A stretch of DNA of 53,617 bases from Myxococcales bacterium (GCA_021783235.1 JAJXUD010000028.1:1-53617); one strand, 5' to 3'; numbered from the stretch's first letter, positions 1 through 8,331 are shown. The notes: generated by a model from the sequence alone, not told the origin. Program-made: numbers and translations.

Positions 1-832
1 CGCCCGCCATGCCCTCGTCGAGCAGCTTGCGGAACATCTCGACGCCCGTGATGACCGTCTTCTTCGTCGCCCCGAGGCCGACGATCTCCACCTCGTCGCC
101 CACGTGGATCTTGCCGCGCTCCACGCGCCCCGTCGCCACCGTCCCGCGGCCCGTGATCGTGAAGACGTCCTCCACCGGCATCAGGAACGGCTTCTCCACG
201 TCCCGCTTCGGCTCCGGGATGTAGCTGTCGGCCTCGCGCATCAGCTTGAGGATCTGACCGCACCACTTGCAGTCGTCCTTACCGCAGAGGCACTCGAGCG
301 CCTTCGTGGCCGAGCCGGCCACGACCGGAATCTTGTCGCCCGGGAACTGGTACTTCGTGAGGAGCTCGCGGACCTCCATCTCGACGAGCTGGAGCAGCTC
401 CGGGTCGTCCAGCATGTCCACCTTGTTCAGGAAGACCACGATGTACGGCACGCCGACCTGCCGGGCGAGCAGGATGTGCTCGCGGGTCTGCGGCATCGGG
501 CCGTCGGCCGCCGACACCACCAGGATGGCGCCGTCCATCTGCGCGGCGCCCGTGATCATGTTCTTCACGTAGTCGGCGTGGCCCGGGCAGTCGACGTGCG
601 CGTAGTGGCGCTTGTCGGTCTCGTACTCCGCGTGGTGCGCGTTGATGGTCACGCCTCGAGCGCGCTCCTCGGGGGCGTTGTCGATCTCCGCGTAGCTGCG
701 CGCCTGAGCGAGCCCCCGCTTCGCGAGCACGTTCGTGATCGCGCTCGTCAGCGACGTCTTGCCGTGATCGACGTGGCCGATCGTCCCGACGTTGACGTGC
801 GGCTTCTTACGCTCGAACTTCGCCTTGGACAT
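1..832 (-). CDS. tuf: Elongation factor Tu (partial, C-terminus beyond window)
   Basis: This gene encodes translation elongation factor Tu, the GTPase that delivers aminoacyl-tRNA to the ribosome. About 277 N-terminal residues are visible and the rest runs off the left edge. The G-domain motifs are clear: GHVDHGKT near residue 19, DCPGHADY and NKVD. The start [17 protein letters not shown] fits the family. It is the last gene of a four-tRNA operon, as for tufB of E. coli, so it is probably co-transcribed with the tRNAs. One oddity is a short insertion after the NKVD region holding four cysteines, C181-x-C183-x4-C188-x2-C191, where E. coli EF-Tu has none. It looks like a small metal-binding knuckle. 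Confidence 0.97.
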   Translation of the reverse strand, partial: MSKAKFERKKPHVNVGTIGHVDHGKTSLTSAITNVLAKRGLAQARSYAEIDNAPEERARGVTINAHHAEYETDKRHYAHVDCPGHADYVKNMITGAAQMDGAILVVSAADGPMPQTREHILLARQVGVPYIVVFLNKVDMLDDPELLQLVEMEVRELLTKYQFPGDKIPVVAGSATKALECLCGKDDCKWCGQILKLMREADSYIPEPKRDVEKPFLMPVEDVFTITGRGTVATGRVERGKIHVGDEVEIVGLGATKKTVITGVEMFRKLLDEGMAG

Positions 833-887
833 GTTCGCGTTCTCCCTTTGAACTCAGTCTGAACAACCGACCCGCTGCCTCTATTTG

Positions 888-960
<73 letters not shown>

Positions 961-1008
961 AACTTCACCCGCTTCGCTGCAAACCCGCCTCCCTGACGCC
1001 CGACCTGG

Positions 1009-1082
<74 letters not shown>

Positions 1083-1116
1083 CATTCTCTTTCCGTCTCT
1101 CGCTCACCGCCACCGG

Positions 1117-1199
1117 TGGAGGGGGTAGGATTCGAACCTACGTAGGCTGACGCCGGCAGATTTACAGTCTGCTCCCTTTGGCCGCTTGGGTACCCCTCC
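1117..1199 (-). tRNA. tRNA-Tyr (anticodon GTA)
   Basis: An 83-nt class II tRNA on the minus strand with a long variable arm. The acceptor stem is GGAGGGG with CCCCTCC, the anticodon loop is CTGTAAA (anticodon GTA) and the T arm is TAGGTTCGAATCCTA. The long variable arm and the GTA anticodon identify tyrosine. It is second in the operon, as tyrU is in E. coli. Confidence 0.96.
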
Positions 1200-1271
1200 G
1201 GGGGACCTCTTCCTTTCTCTCGCTCGACCGCTCGGACCCGCCGTCGCTCGCGCTCGGACCTCCGCTTGAAG

Positions 1272-1344
1272 AGCTGGCGGTGGGACTCGAACCCGCGACC
1301 TACTGCTTACAAGGCAGTTGCTCTACCAACTGAGCTACGCCAGC
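1272..1344 (-). tRNA. tRNA-Thr (anticodon TGT)
   Basis: A 73-nt cloverleaf on the minus strand. The acceptor stem is GCTGGCG with CGCCAGC, the anticodon loop is CTTGTAA (anticodon TGT, reading ACA) and the T arm is GGGTTCGAGTCCC. It is the first gene of the tRNA-tuf transcript and lies just downstream of a strong promoter. Confidence 0.96.
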
Positions 1345-1382
1345 GCGCACGCCTCCTGCCACCCGTGAAAAGGGAACTGGGG

Positions 1383-1411
1383 CTTGTAGTCGACGCGCCG
1401 CGCCTTGTCAA
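1383..1411 (-). promoter_or_regulatory. Sigma-70 promoter of the tRNA-tuf operon
   Basis: On the minus strand a perfect -35 box TTGACA (1411-1406) and a -10 box TACAAG (1388-1383) are separated by 17 bp. The predicted start, near 1376, is about 30 nt before the first tRNA. The only intergenic gap upstream of the four tRNAs and tuf is here, between rlmB and tRNA-Thr(TGT), so this should drive the whole operon. Confidence 0.75.
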
Positions 1412-1435
1412 GCGCCGTGCCAAGCCCGGCCGCCC

Positions 1436-2161
1436 TCACCGTCTCTGCCGCGCGACCTCGTAGAGGGCGATCGCCGCGGCGGCGCTGGCATTGAGGGAGC
1501 CGAGCCGCGCCCCCATCGGGATTCGGAGCGAGAGGTCGCAGTGGCGACGGACGAGGGGGCGAATCCCCTGCCCCTCGGCTCCGACGACGAGGGCGAGCGG
1601 CCCGCGCAAGTCGGCGTCCCAGAGCGGTCGCTCGCCCTCGGGCTCGGCGGCGGCCACCCAGAGCCCCGCCTCCTTGATCTGGTCGATGGCGCGCGAGAGG
1701 TTGACGACCCGGGCGATGGGGCAGCGCTCGATCGCCCCGGCCGAGGCCTTCGCCACCACCGCCGTCACCCCGACGGCGCGGTCCTGGGGGATGACGACGC
1801 CGTTCGCGCCGAGCGCGTGCGCCGAGCGGACGATGGCGCCCAGGTTGTGCGGATCCTCGACGCTGTCGAGCAGCACGAGCAGCGGCGGCGTCTCCTCTCT
1901 CTTCTCGAGTAGACCCTCCAGGTCGGCGTAGCGGTACTCCGCCACCTCGGCGACGACGCCCTGATGCACGCCGCCCTCGGCGAGCCGGCGGAGCTGGTCG
2001 TGCTCGGCGCGCCGAACCCGAACTCCCCGCGCCTCGGCCTCGGCGACGAGCTCGCCGACGCCGTGTCCCGCGCGGGGGGCGTAGTGAAGCCGCTCCACGT
2101 CCTCGGGCCGCGCCCGCAGGAGTTCCCGGATGGGGTGGACCCCGAAGACGATTCGCGGCAT
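1436..2161 (-). CDS. rlmB: 23S rRNA 2'-O-ribose methyltransferase (SpoU/TrmH family)
   Basis: This 241-residue protein belongs to the SpoU/TrmH family of knotted methyltransferases. RlmB 2'-O-methylates G2251 of 23S rRNA using S-adenosylmethionine. The N-terminal substrate-binding part begins MPRIVFGVHPIRELL. The C-terminal half holds the three SpoU motifs: LLDSVEDPHNLGAIVRSA (motif 1), LALVVGAEGQGIRPLVRR (motif 2) and IPMGARLGSLNASAAAAI (motif 3). The length is normal for RlmB. It starts 3 nt after the stop of the DsbD-alpha-like gene and so is probably the last gene of the rimK transcript. TrmH or another family member is possible, but the N-terminus favours RlmB. Confidence 0.92.
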   Translation of the reverse strand: MPRIVFGVHPIRELLRARPEDVERLHYAPRAGHGVGELVAEAEARGVRVRRAEHDQLRRLAEGGVHQGVVAEVAEYRYADLEGLLEKREETPPLLVLLDSVEDPHNLGAIVRSAHALGANGVVIPQDRAVGVTAVVAKASAGAIERCPIARVVNLSRAIDQIKEAGLWVAAAEPEGERPLWDADLRGPLALVVGAEGQGIRPLVRRHCDLSLRIPMGARLGSLNASAAAAIALYEVARQRR

Positions 2162-2164
2162 GCG

Positions 2165-2578
2165 CTACCTCGCCTCCAGCTTCAAGGTCGCGCGCTGGGT
2201 CCGCCGATCGCAGAGGTCCTTCTTGCAGACGTAGTAGGACATCGAGACCTCGATCGCCTGCTCCCCTGCGGCGGTCGGCGTCAGCCGGTCCGCGAAGCTC
2301 GGCGCGGCGCCGACCGAGACCGCGTCCGCGTAACGGAGCCGTGGCTTCTCGATCTTCACCGCCGGCGGGGCCGAGACGCGGATCGAGAGCGGCGCGTCGG
2401 GGCTGATGTGCGAGCCCTCGGGCACCCGGAAGCGGATCTCGAGCCGCGCCGCCTGGCCGACGGCCACGGCCTCCGGCGACAGTCCCACGTCCGCGCTCGC
2501 CTCGGCGGCGCGCGCCGCCCTGGGCAGGGCGAGCGCGAGGATCAACGGCAGCAGCTTCGTCACGTTCTTCCTCCTCAT
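2165..2578 (-). CDS. Exported DsbD-alpha-like domain protein
   Basis: This is a small exported protein of 137 residues. It begins with a signal peptide (MRRKNV, a hydrophobic stretch, then PRAARA-AEA). The mature part resembles the N-terminal immunoglobulin-like alpha domain of the thiol reductase DsbD: a VGQAARLEIRFRVPEGSHI segment, and near the end a SYYVCKKDLC motif with two cysteines separated by four residues, where nDsbD has its redox pair. The DsbD membrane and thioredoxin parts are absent, so it may receive electrons from another partner or be only a binding domain. Its ATG overlaps the rimK stop (ATGA), implying translational coupling. Confidence 0.7.
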   Translation of the reverse strand: MRRKNVTKLLPLILALALPRAARAAEASADVGLSPEAVAVGQAARLEIRFRVPEGSHISPDAPLSIRVSAPPAVKIEKPRLRYADAVSVGAAPSFADRLTPTAAGEQAIEVSMSYYVCKKDLCDRRTQRATLKLEAR

Positions 2579-3504
2579 TGGCCGCGCGAGGCGAGGCTCG
2601 CACGGCGGGGCGGCTCGACGTCGGGGGCGACTCCGGCCCGCCGCTCGGCGAGCAGCACGATTGGGGTCGCGAGGTCGCGGCCAACGGCCGCCTCGAGATC
2701 CTTCAGCCCCGGCGAGGCGTTGACCTCGAACACCTGCGTCTTTCCCCTCACCTCGATCATGTCGATGGCCGCCACCTCGAGCCGGATGACCCGAGCGCTC
2801 TCGACCGCGAGCCGCTCCTGCTCGTCGCTGAGCCGCACCTGTTCGAGGCGAGCGCCCTTGCCGAGGGTGCGCGCGAGCTGGCCGGGGCGGGTCCGCCGCC
2901 GCACCGCCGCGATCACCCGCCCGCCAACGACGAGCGCTCGCAGATCCTTGCCGCCGCCGCCGCGGACGTACTGCTGCACGATGAGGTTGTGGCCGAGCCC
3001 GAGCACCGCCTCGAGCGCCGCGCTCATCGACTGAACCGATTCGCAGACCATCACGCCGGCCTTCTCGCCCGAGCGGAGGATCTTGATGAGCACCGGCGTG
3101 CCGCCGACGAGGTCGATCATCTCCTTGATGTCGCCCGCGTCGCGCGCCATCACGGTGGCGGGGACCGGGATGCCGTGCGACGAGAGCGCGAGCAGGCAGC
3201 GCAGCTTGTTGCGCGCCTGCGCCACCGCGGAGGTGTCGTTCAGCACCGGCACGCCGCGCAGGGAGAAGTGCTCGAGGACGGCGAGCCCGTAGTTCGTGAG
3301 CGATTCGGCGATGCGCGGGATCACCGCGTCGACGTGGGCGATCCGCTTGCGCCGGTGGTAGAGGTGGGTCGACGCGCCGGCCATCAGGAGCTCGCAGCGC
3401 GCGGGATCGACGACCCGCACCCGGTGGCCGCGGGCGCGCGCCGCCTCGGCAAGCCGACGCGTGCTGTGGATCGAGAGGCTGCGCGAGAGGATGAGCAGGC
3501 GCAT
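2575..3504 (-). CDS. rimK: RimK-type ATP-grasp ligase
   Basis: This protein is 309 residues long, the usual size of RimK, the ATP-grasp ligase that adds glutamate residues to the C-terminus of ribosomal protein S6. It begins MRLLILSRSLSIHSTRRL. The central segment PRIAESLTNYGLAVLEHF corresponds to the RimK signature PRIG.S.T.YG. ATP-grasp elements follow: ARNKLRCLLALSSHGIPVPAT, TPVLIKILRSGEKAGVM, IVQQYVRGGGGKDLRALVV and FEVNASPGLKDLE (metal-binding Glu and Asn). It is the first gene of a minus-strand operon with the DsbD-alpha-like gene and rlmB. The actual acceptor (S6, a tetrahydro-cofactor or another peptide) cannot be told from sequence. Confidence 0.88.
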   Translation of the reverse strand: MRLLILSRSLSIHSTRRLAEAARARGHRVRVVDPARCELLMAGASTHLYHRRKRIAHVDAVIPRIAESLTNYGLAVLEHFSLRGVPVLNDTSAVAQARNKLRCLLALSSHGIPVPATVMARDAGDIKEMIDLVGGTPVLIKILRSGEKAGVMVCESVQSMSAALEAVLGLGHNLIVQQYVRGGGGKDLRALVVGGRVIAAVRRRTRPGQLARTLGKGARLEQVRLSDEQERLAVESARVIRLEVAAIDMIEVRGKTQVFEVNASPGLKDLEAAVGRDLATPIVLLAERRAGVAPDVEPPRRASLASRGQ

Positions 3505-3585
3505 CGGGGCGGTGGCATGATAGGTCGCTGCCCGGCGCCGGTCCAGGCTCTCGCACCGGCCCCGAGGCAGTGGGGGGTGGTCCCG

Positions 3586-4563
3586 ATGAAGCGGCTCGTC
3601 CTCATCTCCATCGCCGCCGCGGCCTGCGGGCGGCCCCCAGTGCCCGCCCTGGGCGACGGCGGCGGCGCCCCGGACGCGGACGCGGGTCCCGACGCCGGGC
3701 TCGCCGACGCGGGAGCGGCGGACGGCGGCCTCGTGGACGGCGGGCGCGACGCGGGGCCCTCTCTCGCGCCCGGCAGCGTCGGCTGGATCGTCGACCAGAG
3801 CTCCTACGCCCGCTTCCTCGACGGCGGCCCGGCAGCCCCCGCGCTCGGCGCGGCCTGGTTCGACCACCCCGCGACCTTCTACTCGTCCGGATCGCCGCCC
3901 CCCTTCCCGCGCGCCACCTGGACCCGCACCTTCACCGCGGTGGACGCGGGGCTTCTCCCAGCGCTCGCGGGCTGCGGCATCCCCGCGCGGGTGGGCGCGG
4001 TCCTCATCGACCTCGAGAGCTGGTCCTTGACGCCAGCCACGGACAAGTCCGACCCCGTGGCCGCCTACGCGACCGCCTGGCAGGCGGTGCAGGCCTACAA
4101 CGCGAGCTGCCGCGACGGCGGCGCGCCGCTCCTCGTCGTGGCGGCGCCGGCCACCGACCTCGTCTCGGTCCTCGACCCCGACGCGGGGCCTGGCCAGAAG
4201 TACCAGGCCTTCCTCTCGCTCGGCCTCGCTTCGGGAATCGCCCCCTCCTGTGACGTCTTCGAAATTCAGTCGCAGGGGAGCGAGATGGACGCCTCCCTGT
4301 TCGCGCAGTTCGTCGACGGCGCCGCGGCGCAGGCCCGGGCAGGAAAGTCCGGCGTCGCGCTCTACGCGGGTATCTCGACGAACCCGAGCGGCCAGCGGGC
4401 CGACGCGGGGGTGATTGACGGCGACCTGCTCTCGACGTTCGGCACCGTCTCGGGCTACTGGCTCAACATCCCGGCACAGGGCCCGGCCTGCCCGAACTGC
4501 GGCGCCGCCCAGCCCGACGTGGCGGTCTCGCTGCTCGAGCAGATGGGCCTCGACGGCGGCTAG
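3586..4563 (+). CDS. Putative lipoprotein with Asp/Ala/Gly-rich linker
   Basis: This encodes a 325-residue exported protein of unknown function. The N-terminus MKRLVLISIAAAAC-GR is a lipoprotein signal with a lipobox cysteine at about residue 15. It is followed by a linker of about 45 residues rich in DAG and DGG repeats, of the kind common in myxobacterial lipoproteins. The globular remainder (from about residue 65, GSVGWIVDQSSYARF) has features of a secreted glycoside-hydrolase-like or beta/alpha fold (VGAVLIDLESW, ALYAGIST), but I do not recognise the family. It is divergent from rimK. Its stop codon shares the sequence CTAG with the stop of the opposing Nudix gene. Confidence 0.75.
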   Translation: MKRLVLISIAAAACGRPPVPALGDGGGAPDADAGPDAGLADAGAADGGLVDGGRDAGPSLAPGSVGWIVDQSSYARFLDGGPAAPALGAAWFDHPATFYSSGSPPPFPRATWTRTFTAVDAGLLPALAGCGIPARVGAVLIDLESWSLTPATDKSDPVAAYATAWQAVQAYNASCRDGGAPLLVVAAPATDLVSVLDPDAGPGQKYQAFLSLGLASGIAPSCDVFEIQSQGSEMDASLFAQFVDGAAAQARAGKSGVALYAGISTNPSGQRADAGVIDGDLLSTFGTVSGYWLNIPAQGPACPNCGAAQPDVAVSLLEQMGLDGG

Positions 4564-5342
4564 CCGTGAAAGACGGCCGACTCGACGATGAGCCCGTCGC
4601 GGCAGAGGAAGCGCTCGGCCACCTCGAGCGGCGCTTGCCCAGGGCACTCGCGAAGGTACTCGACGAAGACGCGCGAGCGGTCGGCGGCGATCGCCCGCTC
4701 GACGTAGCGCAGGCCGGGCAACCGGTCGAAGCAGTCCTGCCACCAGGCGCGCAGCGCGGCCTTGCCGACGACCCTCCCCTTCGTCTCGGGCTTCTGGACC
4801 GCGAGCTTCGGGCTCAGGTGGACCGCGTCGGCGGCGTAGAGCGCGAGCAGCCCGTCGAGGTCGCGGGCGTTGAAGCGGGAGAGCCACTCGCGGCCGATCC
4901 GTGCCAGCGGAGCGGGCCAGTCGCCGAGCGCGCGGCGGACGAGGATCCGGACGTTCTCGGGGGCGTTTTGGCTCTCGGCCTCGCGCACCCAGGCGAAGTC
5001 GAGGATCTCGTCGTTCGGGCGGACGTCCCGTCCGTCCACGTCGGCGACGAAGCAGAAGTTCAGGTGCGTCCCCTTCGCGCCGGCCTCGTGCTCCTCGTAG
5101 CCGACGAGGCCCGGCGGCTCGCCCGGCAGCGCGCCGGGGAGCCTCGGGAAGTGACCGGTGAGGCCCGTCTCCTCGCGGAGCTCGCGCGACGCCGCCTCGA
5201 GCGGCGCCTCGCCGGGCTCGACCTCGCCGCCCACTGGGAGCCAGCGGCCGAGCCGCCGGTGGTGGACGAGCAAGAGCTCCCCCCCGTTCCGGGCGAGGAC
5301 CGAGACCGAAAAGGCTTTGCGCGCGGGCGCGGCGTCGGGCAT
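4560..5342 (-). CDS. Nudix hydrolase fused to an NTF2/SnoaL-like domain
   Basis: This is a two-domain protein of 260 residues. Residues 1 to about 140 form a Nudix hydrolase domain with a complete Nudix box (G-EVEPG-E-APLEAAS-REL-R-EE-T-GL). Such domains cleave nucleoside diphosphates linked to another group. Residues 150-260 (REWLSRFNARDLDGLLALYAADAVHLSP to the end) look like an NTF2/SnoaL-type cone fold as found in small ketosteroid-isomerase-like proteins. I am not aware of this pairing as a standard family. The substrate is unknown. The start ATG at 5342 is chosen because MPDAAPARKAFSVSVLARN begins just before the first Nudix strand. Confidence 0.82.
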   Translation of the reverse strand: MPDAAPARKAFSVSVLARNGGELLLVHHRRLGRWLPVGGEVEPGEAPLEAASRELREETGLTGHFPRLPGALPGEPPGLVGYEEHEAGAKGTHLNFCFVADVDGRDVRPNDEILDFAWVREAESQNAPENVRILVRRALGDWPAPLARIGREWLSRFNARDLDGLLALYAADAVHLSPKLAVQKPETKGRVVGKAALRAWWQDCFDRLPGLRYVERAIAADRSRVFVEYLRECPGQAPLEVAERFLCRDGLIVESAVFHG

Positions 5343-5399
5343 GTAGACCTCCGTCGGCGGCAGTGACGCCACCGGCTCTGGCGGGTGGAGGTCTAGCAC

Positions 5400-6071
5400 A
5401 TGTCCCTCGTTCTCTCTCTCGCGCTCCTCGCCGCCACCCCGAAGCTCGCGCCGAACCTCCCCCCCGCCGCGAAGGCCTTCATCGAGCAGCTCGGCGGCCC
5501 CGAGGCCCTCCCGGCCGTCGCCCCGCAGCGCTGGTTCTGGTCGACGAAGGTGCCGAACGGGCCGACCGGCCGCGAGGTGGACGAGGTGGGCGCGCACCGG
5601 CTGAAGGTCGTCCGCACCGGACCCTATGCCGAAGAGGTCCGCGTCATCGGCCGCCACGCGAAGCGGGAGGTCTCGGGCAAGACCGAGGTCCTGTCGGGCG
5701 CATCGCTGCGGCTCGCGCGGACGCGGGCCGCCCTCGCCTCGTGGAGCTGGGCCCTGCCCGGCGAGGCGAAGATCGAGGACCTCGGCCGCGACGGCAAGGG
5801 ACGGCCGATGGTGAAGGTGACGCCCGTGGGCGGCGCGGCCGCGACGCTCTTCTTCTCGCCGGAGAACGCCCTCGAGGACGCGCAGATCCGGACCGAGGGG
5901 CTCTCCATCGACCTGCACTTCCAGGACTACGGCAGGGTGAACGGCCGCTTCGTCGCCAAGGTCCGCGTCTTCCTCGCCCAGCCGCAGGAGGGCGGCCCCG
6001 GCCCCCAGGCGGCCGGGCCGCTCGTCGAGACGCTCGAGAAGGTGGAGCCGCTCAGCCCTCGGCAGAAGTAG
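5400..6071 (+). CDS. Hypothetical exported protein
   Basis: This is a 223-residue protein I do not recognise. The N-terminus MSLVLSLALLAATPK is a short hydrophobic signal-like segment, so export is likely. The remainder has alternating beta-strand-like stretches (HRLKVVRTGPYAEEVRVIG, GRPMVKVTPVGGAAATLFF, LSIDLHFQDYGRVNGRFVAKVRV), like periplasmic proteins that bind lipids or the outer-membrane assembly machinery. A Shine-Dalgarno sequence GGAGG lies about 7 nt before the ATG. It stands alone between two minus-strand genes. Confidence 0.75.
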   Translation: MSLVLSLALLAATPKLAPNLPPAAKAFIEQLGGPEALPAVAPQRWFWSTKVPNGPTGREVDEVGAHRLKVVRTGPYAEEVRVIGRHAKREVSGKTEVLSGASLRLARTRAALASWSWALPGEAKIEDLGRDGKGRPMVKVTPVGGAAATLFFSPENALEDAQIRTEGLSIDLHFQDYGRVNGRFVAKVRVFLAQPQEGGPGPQAAGPLVETLEKVEPLSPRQK

Positions 6072-6096
6072 GGGCGCGGCGCTGCTTCGAGAATGC

Positions 6097-7263
6097 TCAT
6101 CTGGCGCCGATTCGTGACTCCGAGGCCGGGAGCAGCTCCTCGGCGCCGATTGGCCTCGGAGAGGCGTCGAGGGTCGAGAGCTCGGGCAGCTTCTCGCCCG
6201 CCGGGGCGGCGTGCAGCTCCTCGAGCTTGCGCGCGGTGACGAGCACGCGGCTCTCGAGCGAGCCGACGGCGCCGTTGTAGGCCTCCACCGCGCCCCGGAG
6301 CCCCTTGCCCAGCTTCGCGAAGGCGTCTCCCATCGAGCAGAGCCGCTTGTAGAGCTCGGCGCCGAGGTCGCGCACGCGCCGCGCGTCCTCCTGGACCGCC
6401 TCCTCGCGCCAGCCCTGCGCCACCGCCTTGAGCAGGCCGATGAGCGTCGTCGGCGAGGCGAGCAGGACGCGCCGCTCGGCGGCCCACTCGAGGAGCCCGG
6501 GCTCCCCGCGGACCGCCGCGCTGAAGAAGGCCTCGCCCGGCAGGAACGCGACGACGACCTCGGGCGCCGGCTGGAGCCGCTCCCAGTACGCCTTCGCCGA
6601 GAGCTGCTCGACGTGCTTTCGGACGTGGCGCAGGTAGTCCGCGAGCCGCGCCTCCCGCCTCTCCGCGTCCCCCTCCTCGGCCGCCTCGAGGAACGCCGAG
6701 AGCGGCGCCTTGCTGTCGACGACGACGTTCTTGCCGCCGGGGAGCCGCACGACGAGATCGGGGCGCAAGAGGCCGTCCGCGAGGCTCTTCTGGCTCGCCT
6801 GGGCGTCGAAGTCGCAGCGCTCGGTGAGCCCGGCGAGCTCGACCGCGCGCAGCAGCGTGAGCTCGCCCCAGCGGCCGCGCACCTCGGGGCGGCGCAGGGC
6901 GTCGGCGAGGCCGCGCGTCTGCGAGGCGAGCTGCCCCTGCACCGCGAGCAGCCCCGTGACCTGGCTCGAGAGCGCCGCGTAGGCCCCCTCGCGCTTCGCC
7001 TCGAGGCCGCGCAGCTCGCGGTCGAGCTTCTCGAGCGCCGCGCCGACGGGCGAGACCGCCTTCTCGAGCTCGCCGCGCGCCTGGGCGAGGTCCTCGCGGA
7101 CGACGCCCTGTAGCCGCTGCTCCGAGGCCGCGAGCCGCCCGTCGAGGGCCCGCTCCCGCTCCTCGAGCCGGGCCCGCGCCGCCGCGAGCTCCGAACCGCG
7201 CCAGAGCCAGGCGACCGCCCCGCCGAGGAGGGCTCCCGCGAGGAGGAAGAGAAATGAGACCAT
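6097..7263 (-). CDS. rmuC: RmuC family DNA recombination protein
   Basis: This 388-residue protein matches RmuC, a PD-(D/E)XK-like nuclease-domain protein reported to limit recombination at inverted repeats. An N-terminal membrane anchor (MVSFLFLLAGALLGGAVAWLW) is followed by a coiled coil of about 100 residues, then the RmuC domain: RGRWGELTLLRAVELAGL, LLRPDLVVRLPGGKNVVVDSK (active-site strand ending VVDSK), VVVAFLPGEAFFSAA and LLASPTTLIGLLKAVAQGW. The upstream in-frame ATG at 7296 was rejected because the ATG at 7263 begins right at the anchor. Confidence 0.92.
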   Translation of the reverse strand: MVSFLFLLAGALLGGAVAWLWRGSELAAARARLEERERALDGRLAASEQRLQGVVREDLAQARGELEKAVSPVGAALEKLDRELRGLEAKREGAYAALSSQVTGLLAVQGQLASQTRGLADALRRPEVRGRWGELTLLRAVELAGLTERCDFDAQASQKSLADGLLRPDLVVRLPGGKNVVVDSKAPLSAFLEAAEEGDAERREARLADYLRHVRKHVEQLSAKAYWERLQPAPEVVVAFLPGEAFFSAAVRGEPGLLEWAAERRVLLASPTTLIGLLKAVAQGWREEAVQEDARRVRDLGAELYKRLCSMGDAFAKLGKGLRGAVEAYNGAVGSLESRVLVTARKLEELHAAPAGEKLPELSTLDASPRPIGAEELLPASESRIGAR

Positions 7264-7308
7264 GCGTCCCAGCTTAGCAGCCGCCTCTGTCCCCACCCGC
7301 CGAGGGAG

Positions 7309-7336
7309 TTGACGCGGGCCACACTCGCCTTATCCT
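7309..7336 (+). promoter_or_regulatory. Sigma-70 promoter for the SGGA-repeat lipoprotein
   Basis: A -35 box TTGACG (7309-7314) and a -10 box TATCCT (7331-7336) are separated by 16 bp. The predicted start near 7343 leaves a leader of about 20 nt that contains the Shine-Dalgarno sequence GGGGAGGAAG before the ATG at 7363. Confidence 0.6.
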
Positions 7337-7362
7337 CGAGCCACCTTTCGGGGAGGAAGACC

Positions 7363-8331
7363 ATGCGAAAGTCGATCGTGGCAGCGCTGGGCGCCGGCCT
7401 TCTCGCCTGCGCGCCGGGCAGCGGGGGCGGCAACGCGTCGGGGACGAGCGGCGGCAGCTCGACCACGACCTCTGCGGGCACGAACACCGGTGGCACCACC
7501 GGGGGAGGGAGCACGAGCGGCGCGAGCGGCGGCGCGAGCGGCGGCGCGAGCGGCGGCGCGAGCGGCGGCACGACGTCGGCCGGCTCCACGTCCGGCGGCT
7601 CCACGTCCGGCGGCTCCAGCGGAGGGGCGAGCTACTTCGGCAGCGTGGAGTTCACGGCGACCTCCATGCCGCAGGCGACCTATTACAACGCCCTCGCCGG
7701 CTTCAGCGCCACCGCGCCGAACGCCTGCCTCGGGGGCGTCCCCACGGGCGACTGCTGCTACTTCCCGCCGGACGCCGACGCGGGGCTGCCGCCGCAGGTC
7801 AGCGCGGGCGCCATCACGCTGACCGACGACGGCAACACCATCGGGACCCTGACCTTCGACGGCGGCTACGCGCCGCTCTCGTCGATGACGAACGCCCGCG
7901 GCCTCTCCTGGAAGCCGGGGCACAGCCTCTCCGCCAACGCCTCGGGCTCGATCGTCGGGCCGTTCACGCAGAGCCTCGTCGCTCCCGCGCCGCCCACGGT
8001 GACCTCCCCCGCGCTCCAGAACCTGGGGACGACGTCGATCCCGGCGGGCCAGCCGCTCACGGTGTCGTGGACCCCTGGCGCGGCGGGGGACGTCGTCACG
8101 GCGTCCCTGAACGGCGCCCGCAACGGCGCTTCCGACGGCGACGTCGTCTGCCGTGCCTCCGATGCCGCGGGGACGCTCACCGTGCCGGCCTCGCTGATGG
8201 CGAATTTCCACCCGGGCGACGTCGGGGCGATCGTGGTGGGGCGGACCACGCAGAAGACCGCGCCCTGCGCGAACGCCACCGTCACCATCGGCGCGACGAT
8301 TCCGGTGAGCGGCGTCGTCACCTACCGCTGA
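7363..8331 (+). CDS. Putative lipoprotein with Ser/Gly/Thr-rich repeat linker
   Basis: This is a 322-residue exported protein. The signal MRKSIVAALGAGLLAC-AP ends in a lipobox cysteine at residue 16. Residues 20-90 are a low-complexity tether of S, G, T and A, including four GASG blocks. The C-terminal 230 residues are predicted beta-rich, with conserved cysteines (CLGG, GDCCYF) and a segment LTVSWTPGAAGDVVTASLNG resembling an immunoglobulin-like domain. Function is unknown. The tether suggests a domain displayed away from the membrane. The start is supported by the strong GGGGAGGAAG ribosome-binding site. Confidence 0.8.
   Translation: MRKSIVAALGAGLLACAPGSGGGNASGTSGGSSTTTSAGTNTGGTTGGGSTSGASGGASGGASGGASGGTTSAGSTSGGSTSGGSSGGASYFGSVEFTATSMPQATYYNALAGFSATAPNACLGGVPTGDCCYFPPDADAGLPPQVSAGAITLTDDGNTIGTLTFDGGYAPLSSMTNARGLSWKPGHSLSANASGSIVGPFTQSLVAPAPPTVTSPALQNLGTTSIPAGQPLTVSWTPGAAGDVVTASLNGARNGASDGDVVCRASDAAGTLTVPASLMANFHPGDVGAIVVGRTTQKTAPCANATVTIGATIPVSGVVTYR
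7519..7617 (+). repeat. In-frame 12-bp and 15-bp tandem repeats in the lipoprotein linker
   Basis: Four perfect copies of the 12-mer GGCGCGAGCGGC run from 7519 to 7566. From 7582 to 7617 there are two copies plus a partial copy of the 15-mer GGCTCCACGTCCGGC. Both periods are multiples of three, so copy-number change would alter the length of the surface tether without breaking the gene. Confidence 0.9.

Noticed and set aside
6097-7296. Longer rmuC start at 7296
   Set aside because: The extra 11 residues precede the membrane anchor and lie in the divergent promoter region; the ATG at 7263 fits better.
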